In this document: positions 35,415-45,830 of the stretch, in pieces | How positions within the stretch are numbered: the stretch's first letter is position 1 | Layout: every line of letters begins with the position of its first letter | Origin: Ridgeia piscesae | Lineage: Eukaryota; Annelida; Polychaeta; Sabellida; Siboglinidae | Assembly: GCA_025642075.2 (NCBI GenBank) | Contig: JAODUO010000034.1 | Location: forward strand, 717,001 to 781,000 | Direction: 5' to 3' | Length of the DNA: 64,000 nucleotides | The notes under the pieces: model-generated | Database searches by the model: none | What the model saw: the letters and a program-made list of their open reading frames with translations, nothing else | What the model was told of the DNA's origin: nothing | Program-made: the position numbers and the translations under genes

Positions 35415-35898
35415 GACGTGTTTTATGACCATCCCTCACACTGACATTCAACACATTCCGAAAGACTACGTCAGAGGGCAGCCAAATATCAATCATATGG
35501 AATCCAAAAAACATTCCTCGGTCACATGTGAACTGGAAAAGCCTTTCTTTTTGTGATGAGATTATGAGAGAATGCAACTTAACATAAACAATGGAAAATC
35601 GTCTAACAATTGCTGCCTGATAACCTATGTTACTCTACGTCTCCTGTTAGATACGACTATCCAATACAGACATAGTTAGACGGGCGTTTCTCGTTGTCTA
35701 GACCGTGCAGTGTAATATATGTGACGAACTGGAGGCTCAAAGACGCGTATCTGTGCGGCTTTGTTTTGTTTTGGATGACGGAGCAATTACAACTGGGCGG
35801 CCTCTCGACCAGTGGGTACAATATAATGCAGGCTACTTCTAACGTAGATTTGTTTCTGAAACATTGGATGCATTAATTTGTTCATTATCTCAACTGAA
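35415..35898. other. Unique spacer between two minisatellites
   Basis: Nothing was recognised. A 60-codon frame at 35,694-35,876 has no known domain. Confidence 0.5.
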
Positions 35899-36820
35899 CA
35901 TAACGTAACATAGTATGTTGACGTTGTCTAGTTCAAGTCATAACGTAACACAGTATGTTGACGTTGTCTAGTTCAAGTCATAACGTAACACAGTATGTTG
36001 ACGTTGTCTAGTTCAAGTCATAACGTAACACAGTATGTTGACGTTGTCTAGTTCAAGTCATAACGTAACACAGTATGTTGACGTTGTCTAGTTCAAGTCA
36101 TAACGTAACACAGTATGTTGACGTTGTCTAGTTCAAGTCATAACGTAACACAGTATGTTGACGTTGTCTAGTTCAAGTCATAACGTAACACAGTATGTTG
36201 ACGTTGTCTAGTTCAAGTCATAACGTAACAGTATGTTGACGTTGTCTAGTTCAAGTCATAACGTAACACAGTATGTTGACGTTGTCTAGTTCAAGTCATA
36301 ACGTAAAAAGTATGTTGACGTTGTCTAGTTCAAGTCATAGCGTAACACAGTATGTTGACGTTGTCTAGTTCAAGTCATAACGTAACACAGTATGTTGACG
36401 TTGTCTAGTTCAAGTCATAACGTAACACAGTATGTTGACGTTGTCTAGTTCAAGTCATAACGTAACACAGTATGTTGACGTTGTCTAGTTCAAGTCATAA
36501 CGTAACACAGTATGCTGACGTTGTCTAGTTCAAGTCATAACGTGACACAGTATGTTGACGTTGTCTAGTTCAAGTCATAACGTAACACAGTATGTTGACG
36601 TTGTCTAGTTCAAGTCATAACGTAACACAGTATGTTGACGTTGTCTAGTTCAAGTCATAACGTAACACAGTATGTTGACGTTGTCTAGTTCAAGTCATAA
36701 CGTAACACAGTATGTTGACGTTGTCTAGTTCAAGTCATAACGTAACACAGTATGTTGACGTTGTCTAGTTCAAGTCATAACGTAACACAGTATGTTGACG
36801 TTGTCTAGTTCAAATCATAA
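35899..36820. repeat. 40-bp minisatellite, about 23 nearly identical copies
   Basis: The unit contains CATAACGTAACACAGTATGT and TGACGTTGTCTAGTTCAAGT. Most copies are identical; a few have a two-base deletion (GTAACAGTATG, GTAAAAAGTATG) or one substitution. This homogeneity points to recent expansion. Confidence 0.97.
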
Positions 36821-37184
36821 CCCCAGATAAAGGTGACAGTCGAAGGAGCTCTGGAGTAGATCTGACACCTTCTGAAAGGACTTGAATTCATCAGTCGTTT
36901 ACATTCCTATGCACTGCGAGATGTCTTGTCAAGCTGCCCACAAGTTTTGTCCACAAGTATTAAAATAAAACAAGTTTGCATAGAAGCTTCCTTAATGTCC
37001 GTCTACAACGCCGAGTTGGCAACTAGTCGGCCGTGTAAACGGCCCTTTACTTTGTGTCACGCATCTGCAATACTCACAACTATAGTAATATATACGTAGT
37101 TGTCTAATGTGTACATTTGATGCTATATTTCAGTTTCCTGCAACCGCCGCACACCAAGTCACCTTTGTTTTGTGGAACCATTTA
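36821..37184. other. Unique spacer, nothing recognised
   Basis: No gene or repeat is seen between the 40-bp array and the CATA microsatellite field. Confidence 0.5.
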
Positions 37185-37618
37185 AAAATAATACATACCT
37201 ACACACATACATACACACAAATATACGTACGTACACATGTATGTATTTACATACGTATACACGTACATGCATAAAAACATATGTACACACACATGCATAC
37301 ACACATACAAGCATACACATATATACATACATATGCATACGTAAATACGCATGCATATGTACACGAATACACATATATAAATATGCATATATACGTACGT
37401 ACTTACGTATGTACACACTTACATGTATACATACGTACGTGCACACATAAACGCATACATGCATGCTTGCACACATACATACACAGATGCATGCATGCAT
37501 GCATGCAACATACATACATACATACATACATACATACATACATACATACATACATACATACATACATGCATGCATGCATGCATGCATACATACATACATA
37601 CATGCATGCATGCATGCA

Positions 37619-37652
<34 letters not shown>

Positions 37653-37706
37653 CATATACACATTCATACATACACATGCATACAAATATACATAATGCAT
37701 AACTAT

Positions 37707-37793
<87 letters not shown>

Positions 37794-38108
37794 TATACAT
37801 ACATACATACATCATACATACTAGTACACACATACATATATACACACACATACATACATACGTACATACATACACACATCCCACATACATACACACATAC
37901 ATACACGAAATGCGTACATACGTACGTACATACGTGCGTACACACATACATGCAAACATACATATGTACACATATGCATACACACATACAACACACATAT
38001 ACATACATACATATATAAAATCATACACACAAGCACACGTACATACACACATATTTAGGCATACATACACATACATACATATGTCCATACACATGCATAC
38101 ATACAAAC

Positions 38109-38159
<51 letters not shown>

Positions 38160-38310
38160 CATACATATGCACATACACACAATGCATACACACATACATA
38201 AATACAGATAAAAAACTTGCCCAGGTCGTGTGCTGCGGTGTTAAAAAACCATAACAAGACACAAATTTCGAACCCGGTCATACTTAGAAGTTACAACACT
38301 GCATTCATAT

Positions 38311-38346
<36 letters not shown>

Positions 38347-38457
38347 ATATATATATATATATATATATATACATACATACATACATACATACATACATAC
38401 ATACATACATACATACATACATACATACATACATACATACATACATACATACATACA

Positions 38458-38489
<32 letters not shown>

Positions 38490-38640
38490 ATACATACATA
38501 ATGTACAAACACAAATATGCACACATGGAGAAATCTCTCCATACATGCTCACATACATACACATACACACATACTCATACATATATACATACGTACGTAC
38601 GTACATACACACATACACAGTGTATATGTGTACATTATAC
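37185..38640. repeat. CATA/CATG/TA compound microsatellite field
   Basis: Long runs of CATA are mixed with CATG blocks (about 37,490-37,508, 37,567-37,588, 37,601-37,620), CACA/CGTA variants and pure TA runs (about 37,717-37,787, 38,110-38,153, 38,312-38,370), then an almost pure CATA run at 38,371-38,485. A non-repetitive island lies at 38,215-38,310. Open frames of up to 367 codons on both strands are low-complexity translations (Tyr/Met/Cys/Val or His/Thr/Ile) and are not genes. Confidence 0.97.
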
Positions 38641-38782
38641 CACCATCATCAACATGATCATCTCATCCCGCAGTGGGTCGTGGTTGGGTGAAGGTCTCAA
38701 TATGCTGCTTCCGGATCTGCCTATCTTGCGCCGTCCTCTGCTAAAAGGTTTCCAGTATATGTTCAGTTCGTCTCTCCACTTA
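38637..38782 (-). mobile_element. RTE-like LINE, extreme 3' end of reverse-transcriptase gene (part B)
   Basis: Read on the minus strand from 38,780, the frame gives WRDELNIYWK and, after a frame change, RTAQDRQ...QHIETFTQPRPTAG. This matches the C-terminal tail of RTE-type LINE reverse transcriptases (W-R-D-[ED]-L ... A-Q-D-R ... W/KQ...EAF-QP). The coding sequence ends in a stop and then a GATGAT-rich 3' end, as is usual in RTE elements. It continues the fragment at 42,584-42,885, from which it is separated by the inserted inverted-repeat element. Confidence 0.7.
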
Positions 38783-39018
38783 GTCTAGTCGGAAGAGAGG
38801 GGTACCGTGCACCCCCCGGGAAATATACTCTTAATTGGTATTATTAGATCGGAAAAATTCGTAGGAAACGGTTTGCTATGTTAACAAGTCAGCAAACATT
38901 TCTCACGTGTCGTTTTTATGCAAATTAGTGCCGCCATTATTGAAAAATCTATTTTTCACTATATCTCAGCCAACATTGCAGATAACTGACAAAATAAGAT
39001 GTATAGACCCATGTTATA
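38783..39018 (+). repeat. Left terminal inverted repeat
   Basis: It runs from GTCTAGTCGGAAGAGAGGGG to TAGACCCATGTTAT. It pairs with 42,350-42,583, with shared blocks GTACCGTGCACCCC, GTTTGCTATGTTAACAAGTC and ATAAGATGTATAGACCCA (nearly conserved). The similarity continues inward to about 39,120, matching 41,297-41,340 in reverse. Confidence 0.88.
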
Positions 39019-39129
39019 ATAAAGTTATTGTTAACCTGATCACATGTGTCTATAACAGTTTAATATGCAAATTGACATGCTATGCAAATTCTACCAAGTG
39101 CCAATATTACCGAAAATGGACGGGGGCTC

Positions 39130-41035
39130 TCCGAGCAGAAGCTTTGGGCTAGGCTGCTAAAGCTGACTTCATAGGACACCTACAGAGCGTTGAGCCAAGA
39201 AGCTTCTTCGACCCTATCAAGAAGAAGAAACTCAAGACCATGGAGACTTGCAATAAAAAGGTTACCTTCACATCATCCTAGGGAAAGGTAGTCATGTATC
39301 CCAATACCGAGATCTATTTTGTTTTCATTGTTGCATTTTAGTGCTTGCCATTAAATTTTTACGTTGTTGAGTGATTCTGTTTTTAATAGTAAATTTATGT
39401 TGCGTCTTTATTTTGAGGAATCCGAGGTCAGAGATGTGCCATATACAAAATCATTTTGGGTAATTGTAGACGGAGACAGACATGAGTCATCAGTGGAGGA
39501 TGGAACTTCCGAAAGTTTACTATTGGAATGCAATTTCAAACTAATATTAGTTCATTCGCTTAAATGATTGTTGTTTCAGATGATTTTGTAGTGATTGGAC
39601 GTTGATTCCAGATTTATAATTCCATGTCACCCAGTATCAGGAGCAACGCAATCTCGCCTTCCTGCTACTCGTCAAGTCTCAGAGTAACAATGATCAAGTG
39701 GACTTGGAAGAATTCATGAAGTATTGTCTGGTGCCTGCACCACCAGCCTTGGAATACCAGGTTTTTTTTTATCCAAATGTCGAACAAAACCGCCATTCTG
39801 CATTCACTTCTAGATGACACAACCCCAGAAGATCTGCCATATCCCAAGGACGCGCTGTTCATCCAGGACCGCACGACGCTGCTCCACGCCCTTACCAATC
39901 TTCCCCCGACGACCTGTGGTGAGGTATGCCTACAAGTTCTTGATCAGATGGTGGCAAATAAGCACTTCTTGTTCTTGAATGACAGTTATCATCCACAGTA
40001 TTTCAAAACCCAGGAGAGGTTGAGGCGCGGGAGTTCAGGGAAGCATTTTCTGGCTGGACCAGCGACAAGGAAACCAAGCGACTTTAAGATGTTTCGAGCA
40101 AATGACGACAACAAGAAGCAGCTCTGCCACCTCTTGCTGCGAAACTCATCTCATTGAACGGCGAATGTTATTATTATTATTACATAAATATCACATTGTT
40201 CTTATAGATCAGATCGACTCCACTCTTTCTATTATTACCTCAGCTTTCAAACACCAGGTGGCGCATTGTGTTTCAGGTCGAGGTGCGTGAACTGCCCATA
40301 ATCTACAGCAACCAAGAGGAGACTGATACGAGAATGGTGTTATACCTCCATAGCTCCGCAAGCCCTTGCGTGGATACAAGAACGCAGTAGTCAAAACCCG
40401 TAACACAGATATCTTCGTGATTCTACTTTACCACGCCCACGCCATCAAGTAAGATGACTGTAAACCATAATGCCGGGTCAGTGAAACATCGCCAACTAAT
40501 CAACCTCTCTGATCTCTCAGTATCCCTTGGAGAAGACTACTGTGCGACGTTTCTTGTGATGTATGTATTCAGTGGAGAAGACTGCACAAGTGCCTTCAAG
40601 TGGAAAAGGGACGGTGGGGCCCTTGAAAAAGCTGGCGAAGAACCCCAGGTTTCATAAAACGTTCACGCAACTCGGTGAGGAACGGAACTTCAAGTTTCAC
40701 ATCCTGAAGCAGTTGGAAGAGTTCACCTGCCTGGTGTACGCACAGAACCGCGAGTCTTCGATGGACGGCCTCCATGCCAATCCCTTGCACAAGATCGTGG
40801 GTGACGACGAGAAACTCTCTTTCAAATCTAAGGTCGACCTGGCTCGCTTTCCTCCCTGCCACAGCTCCAGCGGGTGAACCACTGCGTAGCCTTATACTTA
40901 TATGAACGTGCTGACGAATCCATCCCCGGAAAACCAAACCCCTACGGTGATGGGCAAGGGTGGATAAGGACTGTGGGTGGAGGGTTGGTGCGGTGCTGCG
41001 TTGCCAAATTCACTGGACGATTTCAATGAGAACGA
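39130..41035 (+). pseudogene. Degenerate coding region of the inverted-repeat element
   Basis: Frame-shifted plus-strand pieces resemble a large uncharacterised protein family that is multicopy and repeat-associated in many marine invertebrates. They include DPIKKKKLKT (about 39,215), LAFLLLVKSQ (about 39,655), LPYPKDALFIQD and LTNLPP (about 39,832-39,910), QERLRRGSS (about 40,010), an EETDTRM motif (about 40,316), NTDIFVILL (about 40,405), YVFSGEDCTSAFKWK (about 40,564) and KVDLARFPPCHSS (about 40,834). The order is as expected for the family, but stops and frameshifts separate nearly every block, and 39,300-39,620 looks unrelated. The family's function is unknown to me. Association with terminal inverted repeats suggests it is the element's own protein. 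Confidence 0.55.
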
Positions 41036-41296
41036 TGGTGAATGGTGATCTAACATTTATCGTATGGAGCCCATGAGAGGTTGAGGCGCGGCAGCTAAGA
41101 AAAGATTATTCTGGCTTGCTATTTACCTGGATCAGTAAATGAGTTGGTAAATGAACTTAGTGGAATTTCTTTATTAACAATACCTTGAATTGATCCCCAT
41201 ATCAATGGTCGAAAAAACAACACGATTTCGTAAGTAGATGCCCTAAAAAAACGTCTTAACTTACTTACAATATTGACCGAGATACAGCAAAAAAAG

Positions 41297-41500
41297 TCAT
41301 ATTTTCGGTAATACTGGCACTTTAGTATTTGCATATCACGCCAGGGACACACGTAGTTAATTCAACAATGGTCCTTTGATTATCGTTGACCCTGAAAACA
41401 TGGGTCTGGATACCTTATTTGTGCTGTTATGTGCAATATTGGCCGAGAGATGGCGAAAAATAGATTATCAATAATGGCGGCACTAATTTGCATAAGAAAC
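41297..41500 (-). repeat. Second copy of right-arm sequence of the inverted-repeat element
   Basis: 41,399-41,500 repeats the inner part of the right arm (compare 42,350-42,450) in the same orientation, and 41,297-41,340 is the reverse complement of 39,080-39,120. The arm was therefore continuous before the LINE fragment separated it, or was partly duplicated. Confidence 0.7.
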
Positions 41501-41534
41501 TGTCTTAGACAGCCACATGTGATCATATCTTTGA

Positions 41535-42300
41535 CAGCATTTACAAGATGATCTTAATAAGTTGACCGAATGGTCTGAGAAGTGGCAAATGCTATTTAAT
41601 TTTGGGAAGTGAAGTGCCTCCACACAGGAAATGGGAATGGAGATGCATAATATACAATGGAGGATACTGTACTAAATACTACCTTAAAGGAAAAGGACTT
41701 AGGGTTAACTATTAGTGCTGACATGAAGGTATCAGAGCAGTGTGGAATTACAGCAGCGAAGGGAAACCAAATTCTTGGATTAATTAGGCGAATTATGAAA
41801 AAGAACCAATAATACCGACAATAGTTAGGCCTCATTTAGAATATTGTATGCAAGCATGGAGGCCATATCACAAGAAGGATATTGATATGCTAGAAAGAGT
41901 ACAAAGGAGAGCAACCAAAATGATAACAAAACTCAGGAATATTAATTACGAAATGCGTCTAAAAGAATGTGGTTTAACAACACTAGAAACCAGGAGTCTG
42001 AGAGATCAGATTGCAGTGTTTAAAATATTGAATGGGTATGAAAATATTGACAGAAATATTTTGTTCTCGGTTAAGGAAGAGAGAAGGAAGGACTAAAGGA
42101 CATGGAATTACATTAGCAAAGAAGCAGTGTAGACTAAATATTAGAACATTTTCATTTTCACAAAGAACAGTAAACGAATGTAACATATTATCAGAAGACC
42201 TAAGAAGGGCGGGGTACATTTAGATAGATAGGTTGGACTCTCGATAAGCCAAAGGGCTTCCTTGTTCATCTGCCCTCTAGAGTTGATTCTCTAAGTGGCA
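41535..42300 (+). mobile_element. L2/CR1-like LINE, 3' end of reverse-transcriptase gene, degenerate
   Basis: Plus-strand frames read DLNKLTEWSEKWQMLFN, KDLGVTISADMKVSEQC, then QAWRPYHKKDIDMLERVQRR with ATKMI, LTTLETRSLRDQIAVFKILN and, after one frameshift, FSFSQRTVNECN. These are the conserved C-terminal blocks of L2/CR1-type LINE reverse transcriptases (LEYCVQAW.P...KDI..LE.VQRRATK). The tail includes the GCCAAAGGGCTTCCT string common in the 3' UTRs of this group. Only the last about 700 bp is present, as usual for 5'-truncated LINE copies. It lies inside the inverted-repeat element. Confidence 0.85.
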
Positions 42301-42349
42301 ATCTTGCTAAATCATGTCAAAAAAAGTTTTGTTATGGTCGCTGACCCTC

Positions 42350-42583
42350 ATAACGTGGGTCTATACACCTTATTTTGTCAGTGATCTGTAATATTGGCTG
42401 AGATATAGTGAAAGATAGATTTTTCAATAATGGCGGCAGAAATTTGCATAAAATGATACTTGGGACATTTTGCTGACTTGTTAACATAGCAAACTGTTTT
42501 TCTACGTATTTTTTTCCGATCAAGTGATACCAATTAAAGTATATTTCCGTTGGGGTGCACGGTACCCCCTCTTCCGACTTGAC
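42350..42583 (-). repeat. Right terminal inverted repeat
   Basis: Reverse complement of 38,783-39,018. It contains the shared GGGGTGCACGGTACCCC and TTTTTCAATAATGGCGGCA blocks. Confidence 0.88.
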
Positions 42584-42885
42584 TAATCGTCTTGCCAGTC
42601 TTCCTCTAAATTGTTTCCCTTCGTTATTGTTTCCCAATTCTCTCGTATTCTTCTGGATGTTCCTTGCCCATGTCCACTTCCGTTTTCTGATTCGTTTGCT
42701 TTTCTGTCGATATGCCATGTCTAACTGACTTCTTCTCGTCTTTGTTTGTGCGGCTGCTAACTTGTCTTTTGTCTGTTTGGTGGGCGTGCAAGTTAATGCG
42801 CCGCATGTCATTGCTGGAAGTACGCGTGTCGACATGAGTTGTAGACTGGCCTCTACAAGACGGTTCCAACGTTACTCTTGAAGCT
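42584..42885 (-). mobile_element. RTE-like LINE, reverse-transcriptase C-terminal region (part A)
   Basis: On the minus strand the frame from 42,835 reads VLPAMTCGALTCTPTKQTKD, KLAAAQTK, RKRKWTWARNIQ and GRLARRL. This fits RTE-type LINEs (VLPAMTYG...T.LT..DKLAAAQ.KMER...RK.KW.WAGH...RGRP..RW). It breaks off at the edge of the inverted-repeat element and resumes at 38,780 with WRDEL, so the element landed inside this LINE. Confidence 0.8.
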
Positions 42886-43212
42886 GTGATTGGCGAATGC
42901 TGTCCAGCCGGTTGTGGCTTTTCTTTGAATCTCCTTATCTTGATTGTTTTTCTCTGGTGGTGTTGTATCGCTGTCCCAAGCTTTCAACGTTCTCTATATG
43001 CGCGACGTTTACATTCATCGGTGCATCGTTTTCTACCATCACTTTGTTTTGAAGATGCTAATCTTCAGACCTTGATATTCACTTTCAGCTCCTGTAGCAG
43101 TTGTTGTAGTCCATGCGTGTGAGTCGATGCGAAGGCGACTGAGATTGTCTGTCATGATTTCGACGTAAACGTCTTTAATCCTGTTCTTGAAAAGAGGTCA
43201 GTACTAAGCTAG
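42886..43212. other. Unique spacer, nothing recognised
   Basis: An open frame at 42,886-43,122 has no recognisable domain. No repeat was seen. Confidence 0.5.
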
Positions 43213-45830
43213 TGGCTCAACAGTAGCGGCTCCACGCAAAGGAATGAGAGTAGCAGCTATAGGCTAAGGTTAAGAGTCAACAACAGTGGCTATATGCTAT
43301 GGACCGAGAGTACTAGCTACATGCTAAGGTTAAGAGTCAACTGCTGTAGCTATATGCCAAGGACCGAGAGTACTAGCTACATGCTAAGGTTAAGAGTCAA
43401 CAGCTGTAGCTATATGCTAAGGACCGAGAGTACTAGCTACATGCTAAGGTTAAGAGTCAACAACTGTGGCTATGTGCTACGGACCGAGAGTAGTAGCTAC
43501 ATGCTAAGGTTAAGAGTCAACAGCTGTGGGTATGTGCTAAGGACCGAGAGTAGTAGCTACATGCTAAGGTTAAGAGTCAACAGCTTTGGCTATGTGCTAA
43601 GGACCGAGAGTACTAGCTACATGCTAAGGTTAAGAGTCAACAACTGTGGCTATGTGCTACGGACCGAGAGTAGTAGCTACATGCTAAGGTTAAGAGTCAA
43701 CAGCTTTGGCTATGTGCTAAAGACCGAGAGTAGTAGCTACATGCTAAGGTTAAGAGTCAACAGCTGTGGCTATGTGCTAAGGACCGAGAGTAGTAACTAC
43801 AGGCTAAGGTTAAGAGTCAACAGCTGTGACTATGTGCTACGGACCGAGAGTAGTAACTACAGCCTAAGGTTAAGAGTCAACAGCTGTGGCTATGTGCTAA
43901 GGACCGAGAGTAGTAACTACATGCTAAGGTTAAGAGTCAACAGCTGTGGCTATGTGCTACGGACCGAGAGTAGTAACTACAGCCTAAGGTTAAGAGACAA
44001 CAGCTGTGGCTATATGCTAAGGACCGAGAGTAGTAACTACAGGCTAAGGTTAAGAGTCAACAGCTGTGGCTATGTGCTACGGACCGAGAGTAGTAACTAC
44101 AGGCTAAGGTTAAGAGTCAACAGCTGTGGCTATATGCTAACGACCGAGAGTAGTAACTACAGGCTAAGTCTAAGAGTCAACAACTGTGGCTATGTGCTAC
44201 GGACCGAGAGTAGTAGCTACATGCTAAGGTTAAGAGTCAACAGCTGTGGGTATGTGCTAAGGACCGAGAGTAGTAGCTACATGCTAAGGTTAAGAGTCAA
44301 CAGCTGTGGGTATGTGCTAAGGACCGAGAGTAGTAACTACATGCTAAGGTTAAGAGTCAACAGCTTTGGCTATGTGCTACGGACCGAGAGTAGTAACTAC
44401 ATGCTAAGGTTAAGAGTCAACAGCTGTGGCTATGTGCTAAGGACCGAGAGTAGTAGCTACATGCTAAGGTTAAGAGTCAACAGCTGTGGGTATGTGCTAC
44501 GGACCGAGAGTAGTAACTACAGGTTAAGGTTAAGAGTCAACAGCTTTGGCTATGTGCTACGGACCGAGAGTAGTAGCTACATGCTAAGGTTAAGAGTCAA
44601 CAGCTTTGGCTATGTGCTACGGACCGAGAGTAGTAGCTACATGCTAAGGTTAAGAGTCAACAGCTGTGGGTATGTGCTAAGGACCGAGAGTAGTAACTAC
44701 ATGCTAAGGTTAAGAGTCAACAGCTTTGGCTATGTGCTACGGACCGAGAGTAATAACTACATGCTAAGGTTAAGAGTCAACAGCTGTGGCTATGTGCTAA
44801 GGACCGAGAGTAGTAGCTACATGCTAAGGTTAAGAGTCAACAGCTGTGGGTATGTGCTACGGACCGAGAGTAGTAACTACATGCTAAGGTTAAGAGTCAA
44901 CAGCTTTGGCTATGTGCTACGGACCGAGAGTAGTAGCTACATGCTAAGGTTAAGAGTCAACAGCTTTGGCTATGTGCTAAGGACCGAGAGTAGTAGCTAC
45001 ATGCTAAGGTTAAGAGTCAACAGCTGTGGCTATGTGCTACGGACCGAGAGTAGTAGCTACATGCTAAGGTTAAGAGTCAACAGCTTTGGCTATGTGCTAC
45101 GGACCGAGAGTAGTAGCTACATGCTAAGGTTAAGAGTCAACAGCTGTGGCTATGTGCTAAGGACCGAGAGTAGTAGCTACATGCTAAGGTTAAGAGTCAA
45201 CAGCTTTGGCTATGTGCTAAGGACCGAGAGTAGTAACTACATGCTAAGGTTAAGAGTCAACAGCTGTGGCTATGTGCTAAGGACCGAGAGTAGTAGCTAC
45301 ATGCTAAGGTTAAGAGTCAACAGCTTTGGCTATGTGCTAAGGACCGAGAGTAGTAACTACAGGCTAATGTTAAGAGTCAACAGCTGTGGCTATGTGCTAA
45401 GGACCTAGAGTAGTAGCTACAGCCTAAGTTTAAGAGTCAACAGCTGTGACTATGTGCTAAGGACCGAGAATGGTAGCTACAGGCTAAGGTTAAGAGTCAA
45501 CAGCTGTGGCTATGTGCTAAGGACCGAGAATGGTAGCTACAGGCTAAGGTTAAGAGTCAACAATTGTGGCTATGTGCTAAGGACCGAGAATGGTAGCTAC
45601 AGGCTAAGGTTAAGAGTCAACAGCTGTGGCTATGTGCCGAAGGTCGACAGTTGTAGCTAGTGCTAGCTACAGGCTAAGATTAAGAGTCAACAATTGTGGC
45701 TATGCGTTAATGGTCGACAGTAGTAGCTACAGGCTAAGGTTAAAAGTCAACAATAGTGGTTATGTGCTAATGTTCAATAGAAGTAGCTACATACTAAGGG
45801 TCAATACTAGCAGGTCCCAACGAAGAGTCG
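43213..45830 (+). repeat. 60-bp minisatellite, over 40 copies, open in one frame for about 700 codons
   Basis: The consensus unit contains AGCTACATGCTAAGGTTAAG, AGTCAACAGCTGTGGCTATG and TGCTAAGGACCGAGAGTAGT. From 43,261 to 45,660 the period is exactly 60 bp for 40 units with no indel. In one plus frame it reads YVLRTESSSYMLRLRVNSCG over and over; a single G-to-T change gives a stop at 45,406-45,408 and the same frame resumes after it. Each unit looks like an old dimer (YVLRTESSS / YMLRLRVNSCG). Substitutions between copies include many that change the amino acid (Cys/Phe, Ser/Asn, Met/Arg/Ser) besides silent AGG/CGG, so purifying selection is not evident. There is no signal peptide or upstream exon. 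Most likely a non-coding minisatellite whose unit lacks stops. The edges (43,213-43,290 and 45,660-45,830) are degenerate. Confidence 0.95.

Larger units (their letters stand above)
38783..42583. mobile_element. 3.8-kb element with about 235-bp terminal inverted repeats, inserted in an RTE-like LINE
   Basis: The ends are GTCTAGTCGGAAGAG at the left and CTCTTCCGACTTGAC at the right, flanked by a TA dinucleotide on each side (a possible TA target duplication). The arms 38,783-39,018 and 42,350-42,583 are reverse complements over their full length with modest divergence. Inside are a degenerate plus-strand coding region (39,130-41,035), a second right-arm segment (41,297-41,500), and an L2/CR1-like LINE fragment (41,535-42,300). 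The inserted LINE and the doubled right-arm segment show the copy is old and rearranged. The superfamily could not be assigned: no DDE/D catalytic core was recognised. Confidence 0.75.

Noticed and set aside
37159..38262. 367-codon minus-strand open frame
   Set aside because: It is a translation of CATA/TA microsatellite; both strands are open and the composition is a few residues only.
40399..40412. miR-100-like seed AACCCGTA
   Set aside because: No hairpin and no 3' similarity; it lies in transposon sequence.
43294..45408. 704-codon open frame as a repetitive protein gene
   Set aside because: It lies entirely within a 60-bp minisatellite, has no start context, signal or flanking exon, and shows many replacing substitutions. 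Kept as a repeat and a finding.
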